In this document: piece by piece, positions 8,441 to 18,061 of the stretch
How the letters are laid out: every line of letters begins with the position of its first letter
How positions within the stretch are numbered: position 1 is the first letter of the stretch
Assembly: GCA_963785735.1 (NCBI GenBank)
Contig: CAWAWJ010000001.1
Span: forward strand, 310,001 to 374,000
DNA: 64,000 nt
Direction of reading: 5' to 3'
Origin: REEB95 sp963785735
GTDB lineage: Bacteria; Pseudomonadota; Alphaproteobacteria; ATCC43930; CGMCC-115725
Position numbers and translations under genes: made by a program
Notes under the pieces: model-generated
What the model was told of the DNA's origin: nothing
The model's input: only the letters and a program-made list of their open reading frames with translations
The model's database searches: none

Positions 8441-9394
8441 TTATCCCAAGGGGAGCGTGGCGGCAACGTCCTCGACCGAAAGCTGCGCCAGGGACGGCCG
8501 GCGCAGGATGGTGACGCGGGCGCCGCGCGGCGCGGTCAAGGCGGGATCGGAAGCTTGCGAATAGAGCACCGTGGCGGGACAGCCCGACGCGACGATCAGA
8601 TGCATCGGTCCGGTGTCGTTACCGAGCGCGTGGAGCGCCCAGCGGCCGAGCGCGACGATGTCGCCGAAACTGGTCTTGCCGGTGAGGTCGCGGGCCTGGG
8701 GCGCCGCGTTTAGGATCGCCGCGCCGATCGCGCGCTCGCCCTCGCCGCCCAGCACCACCGGCGTCACGCCGCGCCTTGCCGCGATGGTGGCGATCTGGGC
8801 GAAGCGCCCCGCCGGCCAGCGCTTGGCCGGCCGGTGCGGCGCCCCGCCCGGAACCAGCAGCAGGAATTTCCGCGGCAGGTTGAAGCGCTCGACGTCGCCC
8901 GTGGCCCAGGACAGATCGGGCGGTGGAACATTTTCGATGCCGGCGATGCGCAGCTGATCGGCCTGGCGCTCGATGGTGTGCATCGCATCCCGGCCCGGAT
9001 TGGCGTGGGGATGCGAGGCGCCCGACGCGATGCCCGACCATTGCGGCCGAACCGGCCAGAGCAGATGGAAATAGAGGCTGGAGCGGTCGGAGGTCTGGAG
9101 ATCGTAGACCCGGGCGAAGCCGGCGCGGGAGATCTTGCGCCGGAGGCGCCACAACGCCCAGGGCCTGGCCCAGCCCGGGCGGTCGTCGAGCCAGACCCGG
9201 TCGAAGTAAGGAGCCTGCCTGGCGAGACCGGCGAAATCGGACGATGTGAGCAGGGTGATTTCGTCATGCGGGTGATGCGCGCGGATGGCGGCGCAGGGCC
9301 CCATCGCCTGGACGAAATCGCCGAGCGCGCCCAGCTTGATCACCAGGATGCGCGCGCGCCCGGAAACCGGGGCGTCCCCGCCAATGCCGCTCAC
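8441..9394 (-). CDS. Glycosyltransferase family 9 (heptosyltransferase-like)
   Basis: 317 aa. The N-terminal ILVIKLGALGDFVQAMG motif, the PRKFLLLVPGGAPHRPAKRWP segment and the NDTGPMHLIVASG motif are typical of GT9 enzymes, which transfer ADP-heptose or a related sugar to the LPS core at the inner face of the membrane. The GTG start overlaps the upstream glycosyltransferase stop (GTGA), and it ends 10 nt before the thrS ATG. The acceptor cannot be read from sequence; a role in core oligosaccharide assembly is the best inference. Confidence 0.85.
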   Translation of the reverse strand: MSGIGGDAPVSGRARILVIKLGALGDFVQAMGPCAAIRAHHPHDEITLLTSSDFAGLARQAPYFDRVWLDDRPGWARPWALWRLRRKISRAGFARVYDLQTSDRSSLYFHLLWPVRPQWSGIASGASHPHANPGRDAMHTIERQADQLRIAGIENVPPPDLSWATGDVERFNLPRKFLLLVPGGAPHRPAKRWPAGRFAQIATIAARRGVTPVVLGGEGERAIGAAILNAAPQARDLTGKTSFGDIVALGRWALHALGNDTGPMHLIVASGCPATVLYSQASDPALTAPRGARVTILRRPSLAQLSVEDVAATLPLG

Positions 9395-10587
9395 GCCGCG
9401 ACCGAGCCCCGGGCGCGGCCGCCGCGCAGAACCTCGTCATAGACCGCGAGCGTGCGCGCCGCCATCGTCTCGCTGGTGAAGTCCTTGCGGATATGCTCGA
9501 TGGCGCGCGCGGCCATGACGCGGCGCTCCTCGGGAGAGAGATCGAGCGCGCGCGCGATCGCCTTGGCCAGCGCCTCGGGATCGCCCGGCGGCACCAGCCA
9601 GCCGGTCTTCTTGTCCAGCACGGTCTCGACCGCGCCGCCATGCGCCGTGGCGATCACCAGGCGGCCCATCGCCTGGGCCTCGACGACGACGCGGCCGAAG
9701 CCCTCGGGCTCGGTCGAGGGCGAGATCACGACATCGGCCAGCTTGTAGGCCGCGGCCATGTCGTTGCAGTTCTCGAGAATGCGGAAATTGCCCGGCGCGC
9801 GGGCGCGCGATATCGCGAGCGATATCGCCTTGCGGTAGCTCGGGCTGCCGGATCCCACCAGCAGGCATTGGACGGCGGGGCGGTTCAAATGCACCATCGC
9901 CTCGATCAGGACGAGATGGCCCTTCCAGCGCGACAGCCGCCCCGGCAGCATGACCACGGGCAGGCCGTCGGGCAGGCGCCATTCCTCCATCAGCTTGATG
10001 ATGCGCTCGGCCCGGACCTTGTCGGGATCGAAGCGCTTGATGTCGACGCCGCGATGGACGACGCGGATGCGTTCGCGCGGCACGCCATAGACCGAGGCGA
10101 CGTGGTCGGCGACGAAATCGGAAATGGCGATGATCAGCTCGCCTCGCGCCATCACCGAGTTGTAGAGGCGCTTCACCGCGTTTTCGGCGCCATAGGCGTT
10201 GTGGAAAGTGGTGACGAAATGAGCGCCGGTGCGCCGGGATGCCGCATAGGCGCTCCAGGCCGGCGCGCGCGAACGCGCATGGACGATATCGATGCCGTGT
10301 TCACCGATGATCTTGGCCAGCCGCCCGATATTGGCGTGCATCACCAGGGGATTTTTCGTAGCCAGCGGCAGCGTGACATGGATTCCGCCGGCGCGCTCGA
10401 TCTCGCGCACCATCGGCCCGCCTTCCGAGGCGACCACCGCTTTCCAGCCGGCGGCGGCCAACGCCGCCGCGATCTCGACCGTGCCGCGCTCGACCCCGCC
10501 GGATGCCAGGCGCGGCAGGACCTGGAGCACGGAATGCTGCCGGCGTTCCTTGCCCTTCGCCGCGGTGCTAGTCTCGGCGTCTGCCAT
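9391..10587 (-). CDS. Glycosyltransferase family 4
   Basis: 398 aa, GT-B fold retaining transferase. Seen: N-terminal glycine-rich acceptor loop LASGGVERGTVE (about 27-38), an FHN/YGAENAVKRLYN segment, VVHRGVDIKRFDPD, and a C-terminal nucleotide-sugar binding region ending in the E-x7-E-type motif PSTEPEGFGRVVVEAQAMG. Probably cytosolic or peripheral to the inner membrane, working on LPS core or another envelope glycan with the coupled GT9 gene downstream. The first 17 residues are polar and may not be translated; the exact start is uncertain. Confidence 0.85.
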   Translation of the reverse strand: MADAETSTAAKGKERRQHSVLQVLPRLASGGVERGTVEIAAALAAAGWKAVVASEGGPMVREIERAGGIHVTLPLATKNPLVMHANIGRLAKIIGEHGIDIVHARSRAPAWSAYAASRRTGAHFVTTFHNAYGAENAVKRLYNSVMARGELIIAISDFVADHVASVYGVPRERIRVVHRGVDIKRFDPDKVRAERIIKLMEEWRLPDGLPVVMLPGRLSRWKGHLVLIEAMVHLNRPAVQCLLVGSGSPSYRKAISLAISRARAPGNFRILENCNDMAAAYKLADVVISPSTEPEGFGRVVVEAQAMGRLVIATAHGGAVETVLDKKTGWLVPPGDPEALAKAIARALDLSPEERRVMAARAIEHIRKDFTSETMAARTLAVYDEVLRGGRARGSVAA

Positions 10588-10611
10588 ACTTATGCCTAAC
10601 GCGATGTCTCG

Positions 10612-11373
10612 ATGAAGCCCGATCCGGTATCCGATCCGTCCATCTTAACACGCGAGGATGAGGCGACAATCGCCTACCATCGCCTGGATGGGAATGCCCC
10701 GGGCGTGGTGTTCCTGGGCGGTTTCATGTCGGACATGAGCGGCACCAAGGCGACGGCGCTGGAATCCTTTTGCCGGGCGCGCGGCCAGGCTTTTCTGCGC
10801 TTCGACTATTTCGGCCATGGAAAATCCTCGGGCGAGTTTTCCGAGGCTACGGTGGGACGGTGGAAGGACGACGCGCTATGCGTGCTGGACAATCTCACCG
10901 CCGGCCCGCAAGTGCTGGTGGGGTCGAGCCTGGGCGGCTGGATCATGCTGCTCGTGGCGAGGGACCGGCCCGCGCGCGTCAAGGCGCTCATGGGCATCGC
11001 ATCGGCGCCCGACGCCACCGAGGATTTGATGTGGAACCGGTTCGCGCCCGAGCTGCAAGCGGCCATTTTGCGCGACGGCCAGGCGCGCATCCCTTCGGCC
11101 CATGACGAAGCGGGCTATCTCATCACCCGCAAGCTGATCGAGGACGGCCGCAAGCATCTTGTCATGGGCAAGCCCATACCGATCGCGTCGCCGGTGCGGC
11201 TCATCCACGGCATGCGCGACGCGGACGTGCCCTACCAGGCGAGCATCGGTCTCGCGGCCAGGCTTCAAAGCGAGGATGTGCGGGTCGAACTGGTCAAGGA
11301 CGGCGATCACCGCTTGTCGCGCGACCAGGATCTGGCGCTGCTCATGCGCACGCTCGAATCGCTACTTGCTTAA
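10612..11373 (+). CDS. Alpha/beta hydrolase (esterase/thioesterase-like)
   Basis: 253 aa, no signal peptide. The nucleophile elbow GSSLGG (104-109) puts the catalytic Ser at 106; the catalytic His is at about 233 in GDHRLSRD, and a likely acid lies in the MRDADVPY loop. The pattern resembles bacterial relatives of ABHD10-type acyl-protein thioesterases, but the substrate is unknown. The gene is divergent from the GT4 gene with only 24 bp between starts, and convergent with the MFS gene with a single base between stops. No clear Shine-Dalgarno is seen. Confidence 0.8.
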   Translation: MKPDPVSDPSILTREDEATIAYHRLDGNAPGVVFLGGFMSDMSGTKATALESFCRARGQAFLRFDYFGHGKSSGEFSEATVGRWKDDALCVLDNLTAGPQVLVGSSLGGWIMLLVARDRPARVKALMGIASAPDATEDLMWNRFAPELQAAILRDGQARIPSAHDEAGYLITRKLIEDGRKHLVMGKPIPIASPVRLIHGMRDADVPYQASIGLAARLQSEDVRVELVKDGDHRLSRDQDLALLMRTLESLLA

Positions 11374-11374
11374 G

Positions 11375-12658
11375 TCAATCCGCCGCGACCGGCTGCGGCT
11401 CGATTTCCAGCGCGCGCGCCATGCGCGCCTGGCGCCAATGCGCCCAGGCCCAGGCAGCAAGGCTCAAGCCCGCCCCCGCCGCCACCGGCACGCGCAACCC
11501 CCAACTGGCCGAGAGCGCGCCCATGACCACCGCGTTCACCGCCGGACCGGCGCGGAAGATCATGCCGTACATTCCCATCACGCGGCCGCGCATGGCGGGA
11601 TCGACCGCGATCTGGATCAGCGTCTGGGCGCTGATGCCGGTCACCACCATCGAAAACCCGGTGACGAAAGCGCAGACCAGCGCCAGCTCGTAGCGCGCCG
11701 TCGCGGTGAAGGCGAGCACCGCCAGCGACATCGACAAGGTGTGGTTGACGATGAGGCGGGTGAGGCCGTTCGTGCCGCTGCGCCGCAGCATCCAGGCGCC
11801 GCCGGCCATCGCGCCCAGGCCCACCGTGGCGGTGAGCCAGGCGAGGCCGTAAGGGCCGCGATGGAACACGCTATCGGCGAAACCGGGGAAAAGCTCGATG
11901 AAGCCCCGGAGCGTGATCGAGGTGACGCCGAACAGCACCATCATGCCGCCGATGCCGGGATGCCGGAGCGCGTAGGCGTAGCCTTCGAGCGATTGACGGA
12001 GGATGCGCCCGCCGCCGCCGGCGGCGGCGGCGGGCATTTCCTCGGGCGCCAATCTGAGACGGGACAAGGCGATGACGAAGGCGACATAGGTCAAGGCGTT
12101 CAAGGCGAAGGTGAGCGCGACGCTGCCTTGCGCGATGACGAAGCCCGCGGTGGCGGGGCCGAGGAAACGCGCGCCGTTGAACACCAGCGAATTGATCGCC
12201 ACCGCCGAGCTGAGCGTGGCGCGGCCGACCAAGCTGGGGATCAATGCCAGGCGAGCCGGCTGATTGGCGGCGTTGGCGACGCCAAGACACAGCGTCAGCA
12301 GGAACAGCGTCTCGACATTGATGATACCCGTGAATGTCAAGAAGGCGAGCAGCCACGCCTGGGCCATGGCGGCGATCTGGGTCGTCCAGATCAGACGGAT
12401 GCGGTTGACGCGGTCGGCAAGCGCGCCGGCAAAGGGGCTGATCACCACCACGGGAATGAGATCGGCGGCGGCGCACAACCCGAGCCAGGCGCCCGAATGC
12501 GTCAGCTGCCAAGCGAGCCAGCCGACGGCGACGCGCTGCACCCAGGTGCCGGAAAGCGAGATCAGATTGCCGATGGTGTAGATGCGGTAGTTGCGGATGC
12601 GCAACGCATGCGCAACGTTTTCAAAACCCGCGATGCCTCCCGCTATTCCCTGGACCAT
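11375..12658 (-). CDS. MFS exporter (EntS/MFS_3 type)
   Basis: 427 aa from ATG 12658. The first helix follows FENVAHALRIRNYRIYTIGNL, and the ADRVNRIRLIWTTQ loop between TM2 and TM3 is the MFS A-motif of the enterobactin-exporter-like subgroup. About 12 hydrophobic segments are visible, with a basic C-terminal tail. Substrate unknown. The reading frame stays open upstream to 12817, but that part is not membrane-like and crowds the divergent RND promoter, so the shorter start is preferred. There is no space for a terminator against the converging hydrolase. Confidence 0.83.
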   Translation of the reverse strand: MVQGIAGGIAGFENVAHALRIRNYRIYTIGNLISLSGTWVQRVAVGWLAWQLTHSGAWLGLCAAADLIPVVVISPFAGALADRVNRIRLIWTTQIAAMAQAWLLAFLTFTGIINVETLFLLTLCLGVANAANQPARLALIPSLVGRATLSSAVAINSLVFNGARFLGPATAGFVIAQGSVALTFALNALTYVAFVIALSRLRLAPEEMPAAAAGGGGRILRQSLEGYAYALRHPGIGGMMVLFGVTSITLRGFIELFPGFADSVFHRGPYGLAWLTATVGLGAMAGGAWMLRRSGTNGLTRLIVNHTLSMSLAVLAFTATARYELALVCAFVTGFSMVVTGISAQTLIQIAVDPAMRGRVMGMYGMIFRAGPAVNAVVMGALSASWGLRVPVAAGAGLSLAAWAWAHWRQARMARALEIEPQPVAAD

Positions 12659-12824
12659 GCCCGGCACTATCCCGCCTCTCGCGGCGGAGTTTAACCAATG
12701 GCGCGCGTGTCCGGCCGGCAAAATCGGCGGCCGCTCTTTTAATTCTTTGATATTGCGGCGCAGCAGAACGGCGCGAAGCCCAGGGATGGCGGGACAAATT
12801 CTGGCATATCTCGCCATGGCCGCG

Positions 12825-12830
12825 TATAGT
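12825..12830 (+). promoter_or_regulatory. -10-like element just before the RND adaptor
   Basis: TATAGT lies 10 nt before the adaptor ATG, with only a weak -35 at standard distance. If used, transcription would begin about 3 nt from the start codon, giving a nearly leaderless mRNA. This agrees with the absence of any Shine-Dalgarno there. Confidence 0.35.
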
Positions 12831-12840
12831 ACCGGGCATC

Positions 12841-14022
12841 ATGTTAAATCATTGGCGCCAGAGGCGCTTTTCGGGAGCGGGCTCCGCCGCTCTCGGCAAA
12901 GCGGAGCAAAAACATCGTCTGCGGCGGGTCATCCTGATCGTCGCGGCGCTGGGCGTCGCCGCCATCGCCTATGAATTGTTCTGGCCCGCGCGCGTGGCGC
13001 CGGTCAACGCACGTCCGGCGGTGCCGGTCACCGTGGCCGCGGTCGCGCGCCAGCCGATGCCGGTCAGGCTCGACACCATCGGCACGGTCCAGACCATCGC
13101 CAATGTCTCGGTCAAATCGCGCATCGACGGCGTCATCACCGGCGTGCTGATCCAGGACGGCCAGTACGTGAAGACCGGCGACGTGATGTTCAAGCTCGAC
13201 GACCGCGCCGCCAGGGCGCAGCTCGAGCAATATCGGGCGCAGCTCGACAACGCCAAGGCCGACGTCGCCCGCTACAAGCCGCTGGTGAGCAAGGAATTCA
13301 TCTCGCGCCAGCAATACGACACGGCGGTGGCGAACCAGGACATGCTCCAGGCCCAGGTCGACAATTTCGCAGCGCAATTGAGCTATGACACCATCGCCGC
13401 GCCGATCGACGGGCGCGTCGGCACCATCACCATCAAGACCGGCAACAGCATCAAGGCGAACGACGTTCCCCTGGTCACCATCAATCAGGTTTCGCCGATC
13501 TATGTCGGGTTCACCTTGCCGCAATCCGAGTTGCCCGGCATCCGCCAAGCGATGACCGATGGCGACGTCGCCGTCGCCGCCATCGCGTCCGGCGACACCG
13601 GCGCGCCGGTCATGGGCAAGATCGCCTTCTTCGACAACACCATCGACACCAATTCCGGCACCATCGCGGTCAGGGCGGTGTTCGACAACGCGCGGGAACG
13701 GCTCTGGCCGGGCGAGTTCGTCAACGTCTCGGTAACCGAGCGCACCGATCCCGACGCCCTCACCGTGCCGCAATCCGCGGTGTTGATCGGCCAGAACACG
13801 ACCTACGTCTATGTCATCAAGGATGACAGCACCGCCGAGATGCGCCCCGTGAAGATCGCGCGCACCGTGGACGGCATCAGCGTGATATCCACCGGCCTCG
13901 ACGCGGGCGAGCGCGTCGCCACCGACGGCCAGCTCCGGCTCACCACCGGCAGCCGGGTTGACGTCCGTTCCACCGCCAACAGTCCCGCGACCGACGCGCC
14001 GGCGGCGGATCCCAAATCATGA
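12841..14022 (+). CDS. RND efflux periplasmic adaptor (MdtA/AcrA family)
   Basis: 393 aa membrane fusion protein that couples an inner-membrane RND pump to an outer-membrane channel. A basic N-terminus precedes one TM anchor (VILIVAALGVAAIAYELFW, about 31-49). Then come the lipoyl half-motifs (SVKSRIDGVITGVLIQDGQYVKTGD and TIAAPIDGRVGTI), a short alpha-hairpin (about 120-165) and beta-barrel and membrane-proximal domains. There is no lipobox Cys. Its stop overlaps the pump start (ATGATG). No outer-membrane factor gene is adjacent, so a TolC-like partner must be encoded elsewhere. Confidence 0.92.
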   Translation: MLNHWRQRRFSGAGSAALGKAEQKHRLRRVILIVAALGVAAIAYELFWPARVAPVNARPAVPVTVAAVARQPMPVRLDTIGTVQTIANVSVKSRIDGVITGVLIQDGQYVKTGDVMFKLDDRAARAQLEQYRAQLDNAKADVARYKPLVSKEFISRQQYDTAVANQDMLQAQVDNFAAQLSYDTIAAPIDGRVGTITIKTGNSIKANDVPLVTINQVSPIYVGFTLPQSELPGIRQAMTDGDVAVAAIASGDTGAPVMGKIAFFDNTIDTNSGTIAVRAVFDNARERLWPGEFVNVSVTERTDPDALTVPQSAVLIGQNTTYVYVIKDDSTAEMRPVKIARTVDGISVISTGLDAGERVATDGQLRLTTGSRVDVRSTANSPATDAPAADPKS

Positions 14023-17000
14023 TGTTGCCGGAAACCTGCATACGTCGTCCGGTCATGACGACGTTGCTGATGATGGCTTTCGTGATTTTCGGGATGTTCA
14101 GCTACCGCCTGTTGCCGGTGGCGGCGATTCCGCGCGTCGATTTCCCGACCATCGTGGTCTCGGCCACGTTGCCGGGTGCCAGCCCCGAGACCATGGCGTC
14201 CTCGGTGGCGACGCCCTTGGAGAGGCAGTTCTCCACCATCGCCGGGCTCGATTCGATGGTCTCGACCTCGGGCCAGGGCGTCTCGACCATCACCATGCAG
14301 TTCGATCTCAACCGCAACATCGACGGCGCCGCGCTCGACGTGCAGGCGGCGATGACCACGGCGGCGAAGCTGCTGCCGGTCGACATGACCACGCCGCCCT
14401 CCTTCCAGAAAGTCAATCCGGCCGACCAGCCGGTGATCTTCCTGACGCTCGGTTCCGACACCTTGCCGCTTTCGGTGCTGGACGAATACGCCGAAACCAT
14501 GATGTCCGAGCGCATTTCGACGCTGCCCGGCGTGGCGTTGGTCAACGTCTTTGGCGCGCAGAAATTCGCGGTGCGCGTCCAGGCCAATCCGGAAGCGCTC
14601 GCCGCCAAGGGCCTGACCCTCGCCGACGTGCAAACCGCGGTCGCCGCCGCCAATTCCGACACGCCGGTCGGCACGCTGATGGGGCCGGGCCAATCCTTCA
14701 CCTTGCAGATGCAGAACCGGTTCAACACCGCCGCCGATTTCAAGCCGATCATCATCGCCTACCGCGACGGCGCGCCGGTCCGGCTCCAGGACGTGGCCAC
14801 CGTGGTCGACAGCGTCGAGAACGACCAAGTGGCGGCCTCCTATAACGGCCAGCGCTCGATCATTCTTGCGATTCAGCGCCAGCCCGACGCCAACACCGTT
14901 CAGGTGGTGGACAGAATCCGGGGGCTCTTGCCGGTGTTCGAGGCCGAGTTGCCGCCCGCGGTGAGACTCTCGGTCTTGAACGACCGCTCGGTGTCGATCC
15001 GCAACTCGGTCGACGACGTGCAGTTCACGCTGATGCTGACCGCCGTGCTGGTGGTGCTGGTGATTTTCCTGTTCTTGCGCAACGTCACCGCCACCATCAT
15101 CCCCGCCTTGGCGCTGCCCGTCTCGGTGATCGGCACCTTCGCCGGCATGTATGTCATGGGCTACAGCATCGACAATCTGTCGCTGCTGGCCCTGACGCTG
15201 TCGGTGGGATTCGTCGTCGACGACGCCATCGTCATGCTCGAGAACATCGTGCGCCATATCGAGAACGGCGAGCGGGTGATGGACGCGGCCTTCCACGGCT
15301 CGCGCGAGATCGGCTTCACGATCATCTCGATTACCCTCTCGCTCGTCGCGGTGTTCATCCCGGTGCTGTTCATGGGCGGCGTCGTGGGCCGGGTGTTCCG
15401 CGAATTCGCCGTCACCATCAGCATGACCATCCTGATCTCGGGCCTGGTGTCGTTGACGCTGACGCCGATGCTGTGCTCGCGCCTCTTGAAGCCGCACGAT
15501 CCCCACGAGAAGCAATGGGCGCTGCTGCGCTATTCGGAAGCGGGATTCAACCGGCTGCGCAACGGCTACGAATGGGGTCTGAAGCGGGTGATGATATGGC
15601 GGCGCGCCACCTTGGCCGTGACGCTCTTGTCGATCGTCGCCAGCGTCGCCTTGTTCATTATCGTGCCCAAGGGCTTCTTCCCGAGCGAGGACACCGGCAA
15701 CATCTTCGGCTTCACCGAGGGCCCGCAGGACACCTCGTTCCAGTCCATGATCGATCATCAGAAGATCGTGGCGCAGATCATCAAGGACGATCCCAACGTT
15801 TCCGACGTCAATTCCTTCATCGGCGCCACGGGATTCAGCCCGGCCTTGAACAATGGCCGCCTCTTCATCCAGCTGAAGCCCCGCTCGGAGCGCAGCCTCT
15901 CCGCCGACCAGGTGATCCAGGAATTGCGCCCGAAGCTGGCGCAGGTTCCCGGCATGAACACCTATCTCCAGAGCCTGCAGAACATCCAGCTCGGCGGCCG
16001 GCTGGCGAAGAGCACCTATCAATACACGCTGCAGGACGCCGACACGGCCGAGCTCTACCAATACGCGACGACCATGCAGCAGGAGATCGCGGCGCTGCCG
16101 GATTTCCAGGATGTGAACTCCGATTTGCAGTTGAGGAACCGCCAGGCGGTCATCGATATCGACATGGACAAGGCCGGGCTGCTCGGCATCACCATGGATC
16201 AGATCCGCAACACCTTCTACAGCGCCTTCGGCGCGCGGCAGATCTCGACCATCTACGAGGCGTCGAACGACTACGCGGTGATTCTCGAGATCGACAAGCA
16301 GTTCCAGCGGGATCCGGCCGATCTGTCGAAAATCTACCTGAAGAGCGCCAGCGGGCAGTCGGTGCCGCTCGCGGCGGTGGCGAAGCTGAGCCCCGGCGTC
16401 GGCCCGGTGACGGTGAACCACCAGGGGCAGTTGCCCTCGGTGACCATCGCCTTCAATCTGGCGCCGGGCGTGTCGCTCGGCACCGCGGTGCAGGAGATCG
16501 CCCGGCTCGAGCGCAAGGACAATTTGCCGGTGACGGTGAACACCGGCTTCCAGGGCAACGCCCAGGTGTTCCAGGACGCGTTGAAGGGCCAGGGCCTGTT
16601 GCTGGCCGCCGCGGTCGTCGTCATCTACATCGTGCTCGGCATCCTCTATGAGAGCTTCATCCACCCGATCACGATTCTCTCGGGCCTGCCGGCGGCGGGC
16701 CTCGGCGCGCTCGCCACGCTCATGCTGTTCCATCAGGATTTGAGCGTCATCGCCATCATCGGCATCGTCATGTTGATCGGCATCGTCAAGAAGAACGCGA
16801 TCATGATGATCGACTTCGCGCTCGAGCGGCGGCGCACCACCGACGCCACCGCCGAGCAGGCGATCTACGAAGCGTGCCTGCTGCGCTTCCGGCCGATCAT
16901 GATGACCACCATGGCCGCGATCATGGGCGGCCTGCCGATCGCCGTGGGCTTCGGCGCCGGTTCCGAATTGCGCCGGCCGCTGGGGTTAGCCGTGGTCGGC

Positions 17001-17171
17001 GGCTTGATCGTCTCCCAGGCGCTGACGCTGTTCATAACCCCGGTGATCTATCTCTATCTCGATAAATTCAGCGCCGCGCTAACCCCGAGCGAAGCCAAGG
17101 AAGAGGCGGAAACCTCCGGAGAGCGCGACAAGGAGCTTGGCGGCCACCATGCGCCGGAAGCCGGCCTATAG
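14019..17171 (+). CDS. RND multidrug efflux permease (HAE-1, AcrB/MdtB-like)
   Basis: 1050 aa, the usual length of proton-driven HAE-1 pumps. The TM4 proton-relay acidic pair D401-D402 is in SVGFVVDDAIVMLEN, and the TM10 lysine is in the IGIVKKNAIMMIDF segment (K924/K925). Two large periplasmic loops follow TM1 and TM7, and the second half repeats the fold. It forms a tripartite pump with the coupled upstream adaptor. Substrates are not predictable. The gene end overlaps the next gene's start region by 23 nt. Confidence 0.94.
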   Translation: MMLPETCIRRPVMTTLLMMAFVIFGMFSYRLLPVAAIPRVDFPTIVVSATLPGASPETMASSVATPLERQFSTIAGLDSMVSTSGQGVSTITMQFDLNRNIDGAALDVQAAMTTAAKLLPVDMTTPPSFQKVNPADQPVIFLTLGSDTLPLSVLDEYAETMMSERISTLPGVALVNVFGAQKFAVRVQANPEALAAKGLTLADVQTAVAAANSDTPVGTLMGPGQSFTLQMQNRFNTAADFKPIIIAYRDGAPVRLQDVATVVDSVENDQVAASYNGQRSIILAIQRQPDANTVQVVDRIRGLLPVFEAELPPAVRLSVLNDRSVSIRNSVDDVQFTLMLTAVLVVLVIFLFLRNVTATIIPALALPVSVIGTFAGMYVMGYSIDNLSLLALTLSVGFVVDDAIVMLENIVRHIENGERVMDAAFHGSREIGFTIISITLSLVAVFIPVLFMGGVVGRVFREFAVTISMTILISGLVSLTLTPMLCSRLLKPHDPHEKQWALLRYSEAGFNRLRNGYEWGLKRVMIWRRATLAVTLLSIVASVALFIIVPKGFFPSEDTGNIFGFTEGPQDTSFQSMIDHQKIVAQIIKDDPNVSDVNSFIGATGFSPALNNGRLFIQLKPRSERSLSADQVIQELRPKLAQVPGMNTYLQSLQNIQLGGRLAKSTYQYTLQDADTAELYQYATTMQQEIAALPDFQDVNSDLQLRNRQAVIDIDMDKAGLLGITMDQIRNTFYSAFGARQISTIYEASNDYAVILEIDKQFQRDPADLSKIYLKSASGQSVPLAAVAKLSPGVGPVTVNHQGQLPSVTIAFNLAPGVSLGTAVQEIARLERKDNLPVTVNTGFQGNAQVFQDALKGQGLLLAAAVVVIYIVLGILYESFIHPITILSGLPAAGLGALATLMLFHQDLSVIAIIGIVMLIGIVKKNAIMMIDFALERRRTTDATAEQAIYEACLLRFRPIMMTTMAAIMGGLPIAVGFGAGSELRRPLGLAVVGGLIVSQALTLFITPVIYLYLDKFSAALTPSEAKEEAETSGERDKELGGHHAPEAGL

Positions 17172-17967
17172 CGCCGCCCTTCTTCTGGCATCGCTGTTCT
17201 TGACGGCGGCCTCGCCGACGCCGCCCGGCGCGATCGTGGAAAGCCCTTCGGCGCAATATGACCGCTGCCTGGCGCTTACCCGCGACAATCCGCAAAAGGC
17301 GCTGACCCAGGCGGAATTCTGGCACGACCAGGGCGGCGGCTTTCCGGCGGAGCATTGCGCGGGCGTGGCGCTCATCGGTCTCGGCCGTTACGGCGAGGCG
17401 GCGCAGCGGCTGCAAAAGCTGGCCGGCGCGATGATGCAGGAGCCGGCCGATCTGCGCGCCGCGGCGCTCGAGCAGGCGGGCGAGGCCTGGATCATGGCCG
17501 ATCAGCCCGACAATGCCCGAACCGTGTTCGACGCCGCGCTCGCCTATAATCCCCACAATTCCGATTTGCTGGTCGATCGCGCCCAGGCCTATGCCCTGGG
17601 CGGGCATTACTGGGAGGCGATCGACGATCTCAACCGCGCGCTCGATATCGACCCCAACAACGTGACGGCGCTGGTCTATCGCGCCTCGGCCTACCGCAAC
17701 GCCGGGGGCGCGGACGGGCTGGAGCTGGGATTGGCCGACGTCAACAAGGCGCTCCGGATCAACCCGGGCGATTCATCCGGGCTGTTGGAGCGCGGCAACA
17801 TTCTGCGCCTCCGCGGCGACGCCAAGGGCGCCCGCGCCGATTGGGAAGCGGCGATCCGCGTGGCGCCGGATTCTCCGGCCGGACGGGATGCGCGGGCCAA
17901 TCTTTCGCACATCAACGAGAACGCCGCGGCGGGGCGGCTTCTGACCGAATCGCCGCAGAAGCATTAA
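17149..17967 (+). CDS. TPR-repeat protein, probably exported
   Basis: 272 aa from ATG 17149. A basic start (MRRK) and hydrophobic stretch (YSAALLLASLFLTAAS) form a signal peptide with cleavage near residue 25. The rest is alpha-helical TPR: at least four degenerate 34-residue units between about 75 and 255, clearest in VFDAALAYNPHNSDLLVDRAQAYALGG and LNRALDIDPNNVTALVYRASAY. TPRs mediate protein-protein contacts; no enzyme motif is seen. The start is inside the pump gene, so it is probably cotranscribed. A TTG at 17137 is a weaker alternative. Confidence 0.75.
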   Translation: MRRKPAYSAALLLASLFLTAASPTPPGAIVESPSAQYDRCLALTRDNPQKALTQAEFWHDQGGGFPAEHCAGVALIGLGRYGEAAQRLQKLAGAMMQEPADLRAAALEQAGEAWIMADQPDNARTVFDAALAYNPHNSDLLVDRAQAYALGGHYWEAIDDLNRALDIDPNNVTALVYRASAYRNAGGADGLELGLADVNKALRINPGDSSGLLERGNILRLRGDAKGARADWEAAIRVAPDSPAGRDARANLSHINENAAAGRLLTESPQKH

Positions 17968-17976
17968 TTCGCAAAT

Positions 17977-18016
17977 CAGAAGTCGAGATCGGCGTCGTGC
18001 TTGGGCGGGGGCGCGC
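17977..18016 (-). pseudogene. Orphan copy of the GST gene's 3' end
   Basis: These 40 bp match 38 of 40 positions of the end of the adjacent GST gene (18063-18102) and still encode the C-terminal PPPKHDADLDF plus stop, against PPPKHYADLDF in the intact gene. No upstream GST sequence accompanies it. It looks like the scar of a tandem duplication or strand-slippage event. Confidence 0.7.
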
Positions 18017-18061
18017 GGCGTAGCCCGTCAAGGGCGAAGCCAAACAAAAACCCGGCGCGAT

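Noticed and set aside
13809..16733. 974-codon open frame antisense to the RND pump
   Set aside because: Very rich in His, Arg, Asp and Gly with no recognisable domain; it is the GC-rich third-position shadow of a clear RND permease.
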